This document shows positions 12,510 through 24,886 of a stretch of 64,000 bases of DNA, in pieces. Numbering within the stretch: the stretch's first letter is position 1; every line of letters starts with the position of its first letter. The stretch spans positions 1,798,001-1,862,000 of the forward strand of contig JAESUZ010001269.1 in the NCBI GenBank assembly GCA_017311185.1, given 5' to 3'. Source of the stretch: Proteles cristata cristata. Lineage: Eukaryota > Chordata > Mammalia > Carnivora > Hyaenidae. Below the pieces are notes generated by a model. The model ran no database searches, had not been told where the DNA came from, and saw only the letters and a list, made by a program, of their open reading frames with translations. The position numbers were made by a program, and so were the translations under genes.

Positions 12510-13954
12510 AAAGGAATCTCCTTTTGAACATTTGTCTCAACTAAGATCACAACCCAGTGCTCTAAGTTTCTGTAATGTTGTTTTTAAGGAAGTAGGTTTA
12601 GTTCTTCAACAGAATGCTCAGAGGGGAATCCTGGGCCCTGATTCGGGAATTGGCATCGCTTCCAAGATCTTAAGCTGGGGGCCTGCTTTGAAGAATAACA
12701 GCAGAAGGCTGAGAATTATAGCTTCGATTGATTTAGGAAAATAGCCTTGGCTTTTACTGCTAATGTACTACACGAAAGCATTTTCCAGCCACTTTTATTT
12801 GGTAGATAAAATGCTTGTATGGGAAACAGGATTTTTTAAATGTTGTCACAAAGATGAGATGCTCAGAATGTCTAGATGTAAATATGTTGCTTCAGTCCTT
12901 TCATTATTTCTGTGCAACTATGGTGACCTTATGGAGACTTGAAGGTGGATTTTCATGTTGTCTGAGCTTGTTGAGTAATTATGAATATTACACTCTGCCA
13001 GCAAGATCCAGTAGAATTATTTGGTCTCATCTCATTTGACTCCTTTTTTGGGAGCCACTGGATGTCTGTCATTTGGAAGGAAGACGCAAGGGTGAATAGG
13101 TGGGTGAAATGGAGATCATCTAGCACCCCAACAGATGGCATGTGAACAGTTTATTCCACCAAGGGTGCCCAGCACAACTCAGGGCTTAAGCTGGAACGCT
13201 AGGGAGCTACAGATGACTCACCATCTAGCCGCATCCAGGGATACGTAGGGCTGACCTGTTACAAAATGCGGAGAGGCACACTGGCGCAGCTATCGTGTTG
13301 GGGCTCTGCCTTCCTGACTTCTCCCGGAGAAGGGTGGTCACTGCTGGAGTAATAAGTAAATAAGGAAAAAAAGAGTTGCTTAGGAATTCTCTCTCGGGAT
13401 AGAATCGGGAGGCTTAGGTATCTTTAATGCCTCAGGAAGTAGGATGCACGACGGCTCACTCCAGCGAACCCTAAACAGAGAAGACCTGGCTGAAGGATTA
13501 GTGTGCTTCCTGTTGCAGTCGGTCATTTTCTGCCTTTTGTCACTTCTAGCTCTTAGGAAAGCCTCTCTTAAGTGACATAATCTCTCAATCTCGGCTCAGC
13601 TGTGCTGTTGGCTTGCGTGGGAAGGTCATGCTTCCGTGGTCAGGCCGTTTTTGTTAAAAGGGAAATGATACAGCAGCTCTCACCACTGCCCCCAGCGTGG
13701 AGCTGCTGGCTGTGGTGCATAAGAGAACCCACCCCCCCACCCCCCGCCCGCATGGGACACTGGGGTGTGGGAGACAAACAACAGGGCTGTAGGACCAGCC
13801 ATTCCTCCCTTCCAGGAGATTCTCTTTCCAGGGTTAACCTCGAAGGGACTGGCTGTTATTTGTTTATTTATTTTATAAAATTGGAAGGAGGGGGACAATT
13901 ACTTCCAGGCACTCCTGTTCCCTAGATGAAATGATCTGATATCTAAAATGAAAG
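12510..13954. other. Unique intergenic DNA
   Basis: No gene or repeat family recognised. A C-rich patch at 13730-13750 is the only compositional feature. Confidence 0.55.
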
Positions 13955-14570
13955 AAGCTGCTATGGGCTGAATTTTATCCCCCCAAAATTCGTATGTTAA
14001 AACCCTAACCCTCATTTTGACTGTATTTGGAGAGAAGCCCTTTAAAAAGGTAATTATAATCAAATGAAGTCATAAGGGTGGGCTCTATAGGAAGGACTGG
14101 TGTCATTATAAGAAGAGGAAGAGGGGCACCTGAGTGACTCAGTCAGTTAAGCATCCTACTTTTGATTTTGGCTCACATCACGATCTCACAGTTCATGGGT
14201 TCAAGCCCTGTGTTGGGCTCTATGCTGACAATGTGAAGCCTGCTTGGGATTCTCCTTCTCTCCCTCTCTCTCCCCCTCCCCTGCTCTCTCTCTCCCTCTC
14301 TGTCTGTCTGTCTCTCTCTCTCTCAAAATAAATAAATAAACTTTAAAAACAAAGAAGAAGAAGAAGAGGAAGAAACACCAGAGATCTCTCTCCAGTGAGC
14401 CCACACAGGTGGCAGTCTACAAACCAGGAACAGAGGACTCACCAGAAATCAACCCTGACAGCACCTGACCTTGGACTTAATAGCCTCCAGAACTATGAAA
14501 AAAAAAATCTGTTGCTTAAGCCACTTGGTCTGTGGTGTTTGGCCACGGCGGCCTAAGCAGACTAATAGAA
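13955..14570 (+). mobile_element. MaLR-type solo LTR with nested SINE
   Basis: Head GGGCTGAATTTTATCCCCCC with AAAATTCGTATGTTA, then GGTGGGCTCTATAGGAAGGA and the tail AGCCTCCAGAACTATG with TTGCTTAAGCCAC, all MLT/MST-like. A SINE at 14123-14360 splits it, flanked by AAGAAGAGGAAGA on both sides. No coding part remains. Confidence 0.75.
14123..14360 (+). mobile_element. Felid CAN SINE inside a MaLR LTR
   Basis: Perfect 13-bp duplication AAGAAGAGGAAGA at 14110-14122 and 14361-14373. Contains the CTCTTGATTTTGGCTC-type older middle. Confidence 0.96.
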
Positions 14571-14988
14571 AAGGCAAGGCCCCAGTCTTGCCCTTTGCTG
14601 AAGTGCCTGGCAAAACACCGTATTCACAGACGCAAGTTCTCAGGGCTTTTCCTCCGGGGAAAGAGGCATCTCAACAAACTTGCTAATGGCTTGAGTAAAG
14701 TTAAGTTCAAGCTCCAAGGCCCCGAGGAGAAAGGGACTCCATGACCCAAAGGCAATAACGTCTTTGTCACTTAATAGCTTTTCCTTTTCCAGAAAACATC
14801 CACATTCTGAGACAGAAGTTAATTCTTACATCTGTAAACACCTTGGTGGTAGTTTACAGTATTACTCAGTAAGTTCCTTATTCCTGTTTCTATCATGTAG
14901 TGACTCCAATGCTTACCATGTTGCCTGGAAGACACCAAGCCTCAACTTCCATTGAACTTCAGAAGAAAATATCAATGACTGCATTTCT

Positions 14989-15218
14989 TTTTTTTTTTTT
15001 TAATGTTTATTTATTTTGAGAGAGAGAGAGAGAGAGAGAGAGATAGTGACTGTGAGGGGGGAGAGGCAGAGAGAGAGAGGGAGAGAGAGGGAATCCCAAG
15101 CAGGCTCCACATTCAGTGCAGGTCCCAGTTCCAGGCTCAGTGTCACAAATCGTGGGATCGTGACCTGAGCCAAAATCAAGAGTCAGACGCTTAACCGACT
15201 GAGCCACCCAGGTGCCCC
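14989..15218 (-). mobile_element. Felid CAN SINE
   Basis: T tail at the left, GGTGCCCC at the right. 17-bp duplication TCAATGACTGCATTTCT at 14972-14988 repeats at 15219-15235 with one mismatch. Confidence 0.97.
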
Positions 15219-15380
15219 TCAATGACTACATTTCTGAATTTCAAACTTGCTAAGGGCAAGGATGAAAGTGTTGAATTTACCCTTATATCCCAACCCAAGG
15301 GCACTTAAGAGAGGGTATACAATAGTCACTCAATAAATGTTGGCTTAGAGTGAAATTTAACAAAACAAAAACTCAACCAT

Positions 15381-15553
15381 TTTTTTAAAGTTTACTTATT
15401 TATTTTGAGAGACAGAGTGAGAGAGAACACCAAGCAGGCTCCACACCGTCAGCACAGAGCCCCACACGGGGCTTGAACCTGCAAACTGTGAGATCATGAC
15501 CTGAGCCAAAACCAAGAGCAGGTCACTCAACCGACTGGCCACCAGGTGCCCCC
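15381..15553 (-). mobile_element. Felid CAN SINE, diverged
   Basis: Head on the right reads GACTGGCCACCAGGTGCC with small deletions. CT-rich part shortened. Confidence 0.9.
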
Positions 15554-16375
15554 AAAAGCAGGCATTTTAAATAGCTGTTGAAAACTGCTAGTTCTCCTTT
15601 CATTTGGATGAAGTTCGTTCATGCTTGCCTCAGTTTCCCTCAGGTTTCCCCATCTGGTTTTTGAAACATTCCTGGCATCATGTCAGAAGAGCATTATAAA
15701 ACAGCAGTGTTAATGCAAGCAGCAGAACATTCGAGTCATAACTAAGACATAACCCAGGAATTTGAAATGCAAATAAACCATTTTTCTTAAAGTATCTGAA
15801 CCAAAACGCAGAGTAAATACAATCTAGTAAAACAGACGGTTAAAGAGAACGGAACTCGAAGAGATAGCAAATTTTTTGCAGTGTCAAATTTGTAAAGCAG
15901 GTACTTTCTGTCCGATGCTCTTTACTTTTGATCATTTGGAAGCTCTCTCTAATCGTTAGAAGTCAGAACAATTGGTTGAATTGAATGCGGATGACATTCA
16001 TCACGGAGCAGGACATTTATTCATTAATTGACGTCTCTAGAACTAATAAACCTTCCCCCACCCTGCCATCCATTCCTTTCACTGAGATGTTAGGACTGTC
16101 GTTTGCGATACTTTCCTGGGCTATGACTCTGGGGCCCTACGATGAAGATTTGGGGGCTAACAGCTGTGTGCACCGGGGCACGGAAACACTTGTCTCCTCC
16201 TCGCCGGTGAATGAGCTGCAGCGCAGACATGGGCAACGCTGTGATCACTTGGGAAAGTCACTGCCTCTAATCAGAGATGCTTCATCACAGGACACCAACC
16301 CCTTGTACTCTTCTCTCTCACTCTGTGACATATTGGAAGCTTCTCTGACTTTTGGTCTTTAAAAGAAAAATAAAT
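15554..16375. other. Unique intergenic DNA
   Basis: Contains a 125-codon open frame (15985-16359) without recognisable domain; judged chance. Confidence 0.5.
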
Positions 16376-16575
16376 GATGCCTGGGTGGCTGAGTTGGTTA
16401 AGCGTGTGACTTCAGCTCAGGTCATGATCTCGAAGTTCATGAGTTCGAGCCTCACATTAGGCTCTCTGCTATTAGCACAGAGCCTGCTTTGGATCCTCTG
16501 TCTCCCTCCCTCTCTGCTCCTTCCCTGCTCTCTCTTTCTCTCTCAGAAATAACAAATAAACATTTTTAAAAAGGT
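16376..16575 (+). mobile_element. Felid CAN SINE
   Basis: Head lacks the first bases (GATGCCTGGGTGGCTGAG). B box GAGTTCGAGCC kept. Tail runs into a GATA/TAGC microsatellite. Confidence 0.93.
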
Positions 16576-16579
16576 TTTT

Positions 16580-16617
16580 AGATAGATAGATGATAGCTAG
16601 CTAGCTAGCTAGCTAGA
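16580..16617. repeat. GATA then TAGC tandem repeat
   Basis: (GATA)3 followed by (TAGC)5. The TAGC part is self-complementary. Confidence 0.9.
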
Positions 16618-16627
16618 TCATAAAAAG

Positions 16628-16845
16628 CGGTGCCTGAGTGGCTCAGTCGGTTAAGCGTCTGACTCTTGCTTTCAGCTCAGGTCATGATCTCTTGGTTCAT
16701 GGGATCGAGCTCCCTGTGGGGCTCTGCACTGACAGCACAGAGCCCGCTTGGGATTCTCTCTCTCCATTTCTCTCTGCCCCTCCCCTGTGCACGCATGTGC
16801 ACTCTCTCTCTCAATCTCTTAAAATAAATAAACTTTAAAAAAAAA
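16628..16845 (+). mobile_element. Felid CAN SINE
   Basis: Head CGGTGCCTGAGTGGCTCAG with CTCTTGCTTTCAGCTCAG middle, older subtype. Confidence 0.94.
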
Positions 16846-18524
16846 CAGCTTGTGCTTTGTGTTTTGTTTCCTTTTTACTCCTTTACTTCTGCCACAACCT
16901 CCTTCATCAGTCTGCCCATTTCTAGAAGCTCAGAGCCGAGCTCTGGCCTCCTACAGCCACAGTCCCACAGAGCTGTCTGTCCACAGAAGCTGCTTTGACT
17001 GCTGTGGTTTGATCGTCTGCAGAGTTTGAGATTGTGGCTCCCGGGCTGAGTCAGGGCTCCAATGTGGTTTGGTTTTCGGCTTTTCAGTTTTTGTTGTTTT
17101 TAATCTAAATAATTTTGAATTTTTAAAAAATCATTATTATCGATATCAAAAAAGAAGAGGAAAGAAAGATCTGATGGCAACAATTAGCTGGAGCGGAGTG
17201 ACGGCTGCTGTCCAGACAGGATACACACGCTTCAGTCTGGCCCGGCGCCCACCACTGCCACCGCTCGCCCACACACCATTCTTGCTTCCTTTACCCACTG
17301 GGCTCCTGAGAGCCTCTGAGTCTCTGGTCTCTTCTCTGCATCAGGACATCGGCTGGCAGATGGAGGGAGCACAGTAATGCCCCTCCCACACCCACGGGGC
17401 TGCTGGTCTGAACCCGCACTCCCAACATGGTAGCCACTAGCCACGTGTGGCTGCGGAGCACCTGGACTGGGGTTCATGTGGCCACAAAACAGACTTTAAA
17501 TTTTTATTTATTTTTCATAACTGTTTAAAATAATAACAAAGTTCTACTGGACAGTGCTGGTCTAGACCAAGAGAGACAAGGAGATTGAAGAATCCTGTCA
17601 CTCATGGGGAAATGTGGGTCCGTGCCTTTCCTTGGGGTCAGAACAGGCATCTTCATCCTGGGTGCTCTTGCCTTAGCGCCTCTCCCACAAGTGCTCCCCC
17701 TTCTGAGCAGAGAAGCCACACAGGTGCAGGGAGCCCGAGCACCCAAGCCCCTGTCCTGTCTCTCCTGCTCAGAAAGTCATGAGGATGCCCTTCACGTGCT
17801 GAGTATAAAAGCAGACAGAAGTGCCCCATCTTCAGAGCCTTCCTCCTCTACCTGCTGGCCCCCTTGCTTTCAAATCGCCCGGACCAGGGGGGACATTTGT
17901 CGGGAAACATGGAAGGTAATGAGTAGATGATGCAGTGTCTCCTCACTTGCTGAGCTGAACTGCGCTCGGATGTATTTACAGAGCAGCTTAGAAAAAAACA
18001 CTCTAAACCCTTGAAAGAAAGAACTAAAAATATTTCTAAGAGGGGGGATAGGCTGATCTCAGGGTTTTTCCTGAGAGAGTCCAGGGCCTAATTAGGATGC
18101 TGTGGATGACGGGGCCCCTCAGGGAGTCATGGCAGTAGAGGGGACAGGCGCCAGGCAGAGAGGGGTGCTTAAAGGGGCGCTGGCCAAGGCAGACCTGCTC
18201 AGCCCTCCGCCTGAGCAGCGGGGGTCTCCTAAAGGTGGCGGTCCTTGGGCTGCCGGCAAAATGCTTAGAACCAGAGCCCTTTTCTCCCGCCTCCTGCTCC
18301 TACAATAAGCCGCTCTCCTCTCCAACCCTTCTGGGCGGGTATAGGACAACCTCCAGCCAACAGGGACTAGTAGGAGCGGGACGTGAAAACTGGTACATAT
18401 GGGAGTAGGGCCAGTTCATCGCGTAGTGAGCCAGTCTGATTAGCCGCTGGTCTTACTCTATTGTCCTAAACTCCCAGAGGAGAAATGCAAGAATGAACCT
18501 TTAAGCAGTGTTTACTATACATGC
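16846..18524. other. Unique DNA, moderately GC-rich
   Basis: 17200-18310 is richer in GC than neighbours and has overlapping open frames on both strands, none domain-like. No CpG island of promoter strength. Confidence 0.5.
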
Positions 18525-18710
18525 TCATATAGAGTAAAATATTCATTTCACTCCAACAATACTATGGCTAATATCATCCCCTTTCACAGATGAGAAAATT
18601 GAGGCTCTGAAAAAGTAAGCAACTTGATAAAGGCCCAACTGCTAACAAGTCTTTCCAGATCTAAGACTGTAATCCACATCTCCTGACCCAACCTCTATGC
18701 TTATGTCATG
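18525..18710 (-). mobile_element. MIR SINE, minus strand
   Basis: The plus strand reads the reverse complement: CTTTCACAGATGAGAAAATT, GAGGCTCTGAAAAAGTAAGC, AACTTGATAAAGGCCCAACT. The MIR core is recognisable. Confidence 0.8.
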
Positions 18711-18732
18711 GTGAGGACGCTATAAAGAAGAC

Positions 18733-18911
18733 GCCTGGGTGGCTCAATCGGTTAAGCGTCCGACTTCGGCTCGGGTCATGATCTCACAGTTCGTGGGTTC
18801 GAGCTCCACGTCAGGCTCTGTGCTGACAGCTAGCTCAGAGCCTGGAGCCTGTTTCAGATTCTGTATCTCCCTCTCTCTCTCTGACCCTCCCCTGCTCATG
18901 CTGTCCCTCTT

Positions 18912-18967
<56 letters not shown>

Positions 18968-19010
18968 TCTCTCTCTCAGAAATAAATAAAAAAACATTTA
19001 AAAAAATAAA
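18733..19010 (+). mobile_element. Felid CAN SINE with expanded CT tract
   Basis: 11-bp duplication ATAAAGAAGAC at 18722-18732 and 19011-19021. The CT region (18867-18977) has grown to over 100 bases by slippage. Confidence 0.96.
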
Positions 19011-19152
19011 ATAAAGAAGACAACACCATCCAAGCAATCCAAGGATCGCCCTCTTGCAAAACACAGAGCCATTTCTGAAAGGAAGTGCTGAAGCTATCTG
19101 GATGGACACAAGGCATTCCACAACACACCAGTGCTTTGAAAGGCAGGTTTGG

Positions 19153-19383
19153 GGGGCGCCTGAGTAGCTTAGTTGGTTAAGCGTCCGACTTTCACTTAGG
19201 TCATGATCTCGCGATTCGTAGGTTCGAGCCCCGCGTCGGGCTCTGTGCTGACTGCCAGCTCAGAGCCTGGAGCCTGTTTCAGCCTGTGACTCCCTCTCTC
19301 TCTGACCCTCCCCTGCTCACGCTGTCTCTCTCTCCTAGAAATAAATAAAACATTTAAAAAATTTTAAAAAGAAAAAAAAGAAA
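19153..19383 (+). mobile_element. Felid CAN SINE, young CTTAG subtype
   Basis: Perfect 15-bp duplication GAAAGGCAGGTTTGG at 19138-19152 and 19384-19398, diagnostic CTTAG head and CTCCTAG tail. Confidence 0.97.
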
Positions 19384-19398
19384 GAAAGGCAGGTTTGG

Positions 19399-21134
19399 AC
19401 CAGGTGATGCACCAAGGTTGATGTGGTTTCTGCACTAACCAGTGAGCACTCATACTTCGCCCCAAATCCCTACAGGTCAAGTCTCCTCATCGTAGATGCT
19501 AGACAGACCCTGCAACTCTGGGGGCAAAGCACGTCCAGAAACTTGAGTTTGGGTTTCAGAGGTTTTCCTCCTTCCCTTAAAACATTCCAGTCTCCGAGCT
19601 GAGAATTCACCTGTAAGAAGTTCACAGACGCAGAGAAGCCCCTTTGATGCTTGGTTCTGGTCACAGCCCACATCCTCATCTGCTAAGGAAACCTTACCAC
19701 ATGCAGAGGCTCAGAAGTGTGCCATGGCTTATACCTTCTTTTCTGAGGATTTCCATGAAATGTACCGAGTCTAAGACTTGTGAGACGTTGGAAATTGCCA
19801 GAGGAGTCTGGAATTTTGTTTGGTGGAAATAGAATTAGAGTCTTAATACCTTGGGGTCTCTTTTCCTCAGAACCGCAGATAATGAAAGCATCTCCACAGC
19901 CTGAGGGGAAGACGATGGTCTGGGGCAATGGCAACTGCCTTTGCCTTTGGGTGGATTCCTCACACTGAGGGGGCCTCCTGCAGAAGCTGCAAGGGGGGGT
20001 GTGTGGGAATGAGACAGAATTTGAAAGAGAATGGGGGTTTGGGATAAAATCTGAGGATGCCCTCTTTTCTTGGCCTCCTGTGGGGATCGACTGGGCTACT
20101 GGATTCCAGAGAGCAAGCAAATCATTGGGTTTACCAAAAACGTGTGAACAGTGCAGGGTAATTGCTCTTGGTCCTGACTGTGTTCGGGGAATTAAGTGGC
20201 GAGGGCGGGAGCACGAAGTGTTGGTGTGGATGTGGCCCCTCATAAGTTGGGGGACAAGGCCCCCATTAAGGCCAACAAGCCAGTGAGACTAAGTAGTAAG
20301 GGGGTCTCTAGGGAGAAATGCACCAGCGATGGAACCAGCGTCCAGCTGTAGGCAGATTCCCTCCTCACAGCCTCCTGGAGAACCTTGGGTGGATTTTACC
20401 TGCTGTGTCCATGGGTTTCCACATGTGAAAAGAAAAATAGATCTTTCCTATTCAGCTCTCAAAGCGTCAAACCAGGGTGACCTGATGGAACAACTCCAAC
20501 TCGATACATGGAGAGTCCCTTAACAGCTTCTCAACTTCCAAAAATGGAATTGCTGGTCTCAGAGAATCACAGTGACCTCCCCTGGCTTCACACGTGCAAA
20601 CACAAAGCAGATCCAAAGGCAGGTGAGAGAAGGGGCTCTTGGGTCACATGTACACTTTTACTGTCTGGGCCGGAGAAACAGAGCTCGGAAAGTGTATTTT
20701 AGGAAGTCATCCTTTGAGGCAGCTTGTTCTAAAACTTTGGTGCATTTTTTCTTAACAACTCCACTTCTGTTTCTCTTTACCTCGTTGAAAGGTATTTCTC
20801 ATCCCTACTCTGCTCACCAAACTCCATGACAAATGGGCCAGCCCTGAAGCAAAACCATAAAAAGTAAAAAGAAAGAAAGACCCTGTGTGGACTTGATTCT
20901 TGCATATATGTCTAGAGCACAGAGGGATCCAACCATACCTTCAATAGGAACTTTTGTTGGTTGACAGCAAAAAAGAGACTAGGTTTCATATTTTTTTTTT
21001 GAAAGTTTACATCATATAAGGTTTTAGGCTTAGCCTCTGAAAATCTTAAAGACTTAAAATTATCTGTTTCAGTCCATTAAAAACTAGTAAGACACTAGCA
21101 GGACTATAATCAAAGCAGTGTCCTTATTTGTCTT
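19399..21134. other. Unique intergenic DNA
   Basis: Minus-strand 186-codon open frame (19683-20243) has low-complexity-free but unrecognised translation and no splice or promoter context. Not called as a gene. Confidence 0.5.
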
Positions 21135-21197
21135 GGTCACCATGATTTCTACAGCATCTAGAACAGTGTCTGGCATATAGTGGACTCAAGGAAGAAT
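21135..21197 (+). mobile_element. MIR/L2-like tail fragment
   Basis: TCTAGAACAGTGTCTGGCAT and ATAGTGGACTCAAGGAAGAA resemble the shared MIR/L2 3' end. Short, so family uncertain; it abuts the GAAG microsatellite. Confidence 0.4.
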
Positions 21198-21310
21198 AAG
21201 GAAAGAAAGAAGGAAGGAAGGAAGGAAGGAAGGAAGGAAGGAAGGAAGGAAGGAAGGAAGGAAGGGAGGGAGGGAGGGAGGAAGGAAGGAAGGGAGGGAG
21301 GAAGGAAGGA
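21198..21310. repeat. (GAAG)n / (GGGA)n microsatellite
   Basis: Over 110 bases of pure purine, GAAA then GAAG units with GGGA interruptions. Confidence 0.97.
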
Positions 21311-22782
21311 GCAAACTGGAGGGTTCATTAGGTAGGCAACAGTGGAAAAGGAAATGAAGAAATGTTGAAAATAACCTGAACAGGGGAGAAAAATAAAAGC
21401 AAGTAAAGTATCTGTTTAGTTCTTCTCATCATTGTTTACTTCAGTTTCCATAAACTAATCATGACAGTCTCAAAAGAGAACATTTTAACTATCAGTTCTT
21501 AGTTTCTTTCCCAACATTTCCCTGTTGGAGAATGTATTGGATAATGTAACTTGACACCAAATGGGATACCATTGTGAAAATTTTAGCATGTTGTGAACTT
21601 TATTAATTTACCGTTTTCATTTCCAATCTCTTAATTCATAGCAAATAGTAGGGAAAGTGTAGGAATTTAGTTGAATAGAGACTTTTGACTCTTAAAGAAT
21701 TTTTCATAATCACTCATTTCTTCATATTTAAGAGGTAAGAATTGTGTTTATTTTTGTAGACTTTTTTCTTCTAATAATATTGAGCTCCAATAGCAGGATT
21801 ATAAGATAAAAATAACATATTAAATAAGCGGGTACCATTTTCTCATTTTCCTAGTTTGTTCCTGTTTTTTGTTTTCATTTGTCTGGGTTTGCTTTTCACT
21901 GAGTGTTGAAATGTTTTTGATTGTAACTTTGCTACCACCTTCTGGCAAAATAATGAACATCTTACAATCTTTGACTAGAATGAGTTTCCACTATTTTGTT
22001 TAATTCACGTTGCACACTCATTTCCCCTGCATCCATCCAACAAGGTTAAAAACAGAAGTAGGAAGCATGGCTACAGCTTGTCCAGGGCAATAGGTTGAGT
22101 CAGGGTACCGAGCTTATGACCACCAGGGTGGGACACACCAATGGCTGTATGAAATGAGCCCTCAACAGAACATCTTAATGGCTCAGAAGAGAATGAAAGA
22201 CCAGGATTCCCACCGATGGCTACACTCAGTCCCTAAAGAGCTGACTTTGCCCTCCACACCCTGCCCTCCACAAGGAACACATATTGTTGGCGTACAGAAA
22301 AAAGGAAAGGGAAAGAATACCCAGCCATTAAACTGTCATTCAAAGGAAGCAAGATAAATAGATCCTAAACAAGATGAGCACACGTCAAGAAAGATTTACC
22401 CACACTACACATATAAGGAAATAGATTTAGACAGTATCACCCACGCTAAACATAAACAATTTGCAGAGAAATGGCACGCAGAATAGCAACACAATGAAAG
22501 TGAGCAATCTATAACTATGCACCACCACATGGAGGAATGTCACAGCCAAATGCTGAGGGGGAGACATGTGATGCAAGAGGATGCACCCCGTATAATGCTA
22601 TTTCCGTGCCACTCAAGCCACATGGGCGAAGCCAAACTCTGCTGTGAGAAGTCAGAGCAATGACTGCCCTGGAGGGAGAAGGCACGTCTGCCTCTGGTGA
22701 ATAGGACACCCTCCCCTGCCCCCGTCACTCCTGACATTTTCACCCAAGGTTTTGTGCCCTTCTATTAACATTAAAATAAATG
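21311..22782. other. Unique AT-rich DNA
   Basis: Weak CTCF-like match (reverse strand) near 21936-21952. Otherwise nothing recognised. Confidence 0.5.
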
Positions 22783-22880
22783 TGTATATTTATATTTATA
22801 TATACCATACTATATATAAATACATTTTGTATGTATACTACATATATATTTATATATATTTACATATATTTATATATATG
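22783..22880. repeat. AT-rich low-complexity DNA
   Basis: TATATTTATA-type repeats with minor interruptions. Confidence 0.9.
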
Positions 22881-23049
22881 TAAATGTTTGGTGTATATGT
22901 ATCAATTCTGTAACAAAATCTTTACCTACTCAAAAAAACATAATATGAAATCATACTCTTCATTATTCACTCAGTGTAAAAAAGACCTCATTGTGGAGCA
23001 TAAACAGTACTGATTCTTCAGAAAGTCATGTGTGGGGGCAGCTGGGGCA

Positions 23050-23425
23050 GTTGTATTAGTTCAAGCTGTTAGAACAAAATACCAAAGACTGGGTGGCTTA
23101 AACAACACGCAGTCCTGGAGGCTGGAAAGTCCAAGATCAAGGTGTTAGTAAGGTAGGTTTCATTCCTAGACTTGTCTCTTAGCTTCTATATCTCTCTGTA
23201 TGCTCACATGACCTCTTCTCTGTCAGTAAGAGAGACCGTGAGCAAGTTCTGGTGTCTCTTATAAGGACGCTAATCCTATTGGATCAGGGCCCCAACCTGA
23301 CGACCTCATTTAACCTTACTTACTTCCTTAGAAGCTCCATCTTCAAATACAGCCAACTGGGAGTTAGGGCTTCCACATCTGAATACTGGGGGGACACAAA
23401 CATTCAGCGCATACAGTAGTGAGGT
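23050..23425 (-). mobile_element. MaLR-type solo LTR, minus strand
   Basis: The plus strand reads the reverse of the family: GTATTAGTTCAAGCTGTTAG, ACTGGGTGGCTTAAACAACA, CTGGAGGCTGGAAAGTCCAA, then TCTCTTATAAGGACGCTAAT. The 3' part near 23425 is eroded. Confidence 0.78.
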
Positions 23426-24369
23426 CAGCTCGCGGGTGCAGTCTCCTAGTCTCCAGTCTGTGAATTTCCTAGATCCCATCTTTCGATTCTCCTGGTCTGT
23501 GGTCCCATTAGGAGAAAACGGGTGAAGCAGGACACATCTGCGGGTGACCTCCTCTCCCACCTAACCATGGAGCCCTGCTCTGACTCACCTACTTTGAGAG
23601 AAGAGGTAGACTGGCCAAGCTTCGCGGTGGCAGGCAACAGAATCCAGCCCCGCTGGTGTAGGGAGAAGGAGGTTCTCTGTGGGCGTGCATCTCAGAATCA
23701 CTGCGAGGAATCACTTGCCTTCCCGGGGCTGGACTCGCAGGAGGGGGCGCAGGCTGCTGACGTGAGCAATGCGGGTGACAGGGGTGCAGATGAAACTGTT
23801 TGTGCCCCCTTCTCGGAGACAGTGCTCTCTGAACTTGGAGATGCTTACAAACAACTCGGGCACCCTATGAAAATGGTAGATTCTGCCTCGCGGTGTCTGA
23901 AGTTGGGCCCAAATTCCACATTTCCCGTGGGCTCTCGGGTCACTTGGCCATGACCCTAAGCCCACCAAGCCCCAGAAGCCTTTTCACCTCAGCCACCTCC
24001 TGCAGGCCCAGTCCCCAGGCCTCGAACTTGCCAGGCGGCTCCGCACTTCCCTTCCTCTCACCCAATCTCCCACCCTTCCCTGTGCCTTCTGGAATCAGCT
24101 TCCGTCAGCAGCAAATCTTTTAGTGTTCCCGGCCTCTCACTGCACCCCGTTTCAGCAGAAAGGCGGCACCCTCTGAAGCCCGTGCCTGCAGCCTTCTTCA
24201 GGGATGCTGGGGCTTTCCACACTCACAGGCGGCTCAGAGGCAAGAGGCAGGAGGCAGGGGAGAGGTCCTGCGGGCCCCTTCCAAGCGGACTCCTGGTCAC
24301 ACCCACAGTATTCGTCCTTCCCCCTTGGTAAACTCCACAGGGGACATCTAACAGACACCACCTTAACCA
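23426..24369. other. Unique intergenic DNA
   Basis: A 143-codon open frame at 23522-23950 and a 167-codon one at 24204-24704 have no recognised domain; the second runs through the old L1 fragment. Confidence 0.5.
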
Positions 24370-24871
24370 AACTGTCTAAGTTGTCACCAGTAATGGGACA
24401 AATAACCATCGTGTACGTCCTGATAAGATGTGCTACAAACGCTACATCCTTGTCAGTGCAAAGCCTGAGTGTAATCAGCAGCGCACATCGGACAACCCAA
24501 GCTGAGAGACATGGTACAGAATTACTGGCCAGTATGTTTCCAGAGTATCAAGGTCAAGAAGGATTGAGTAAGTGCTTCAAATTAGAGGACACAAAGAAGA
24601 TATGGCAAGAAAATGCAGTGTGTGATCCTGCACCAGAACCCGGATCAAAAATAAGGACATTGGTGGGACAACGGGGAAATTCCAGTAATGTCTGTAAGAC
24701 CACATAGTGTGTTGATGTTCACTTCCCGATCCTGACAATCACACTGTGGTTATATATTAACATGTAAGAATGCGAGCTGGGCGCTTACAGCAATCTTCTG
24801 GGCTATTCTTGTAACTTTTTAAAGTCTGAAATTATTTCAGAAACGAGGGAGAAAAGTTCACTTAGCACATT
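24370..24871 (+). mobile_element. Old L1 (L1M-type) 3' fragment
   Basis: Sequence including AATAAGGACATTGGTGGGAC and ending TTTTTAAAGTCTGAAATTATTTCAG resembles mammalian-wide L1M 3' ends. It is much more diverged than the young L1 that inserted right at its 3' side. The family is assigned from memory of consensus features. Confidence 0.6.
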
Positions 24872-24886
24872 AAAAATTTCATATTT

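Noticed and set aside
16596..16617. TAGC palindromic run as a possible recombination site
   Set aside because: Simple-sequence slippage next to a SINE tail explains it.
19683..20243. 186-codon minus-strand open frame
   Set aside because: No recognisable domain, no promoter, poly(A) or splice context, and no codon-use signal I could support.
23522..23953. 143-codon plus-strand open frame
   Set aside because: Composition-driven, no family recognised, no splice or start context.
24204..24707. 167-codon plus-strand open frame
   Set aside because: Its second half is old L1 3' sequence and it lacks domain similarity.
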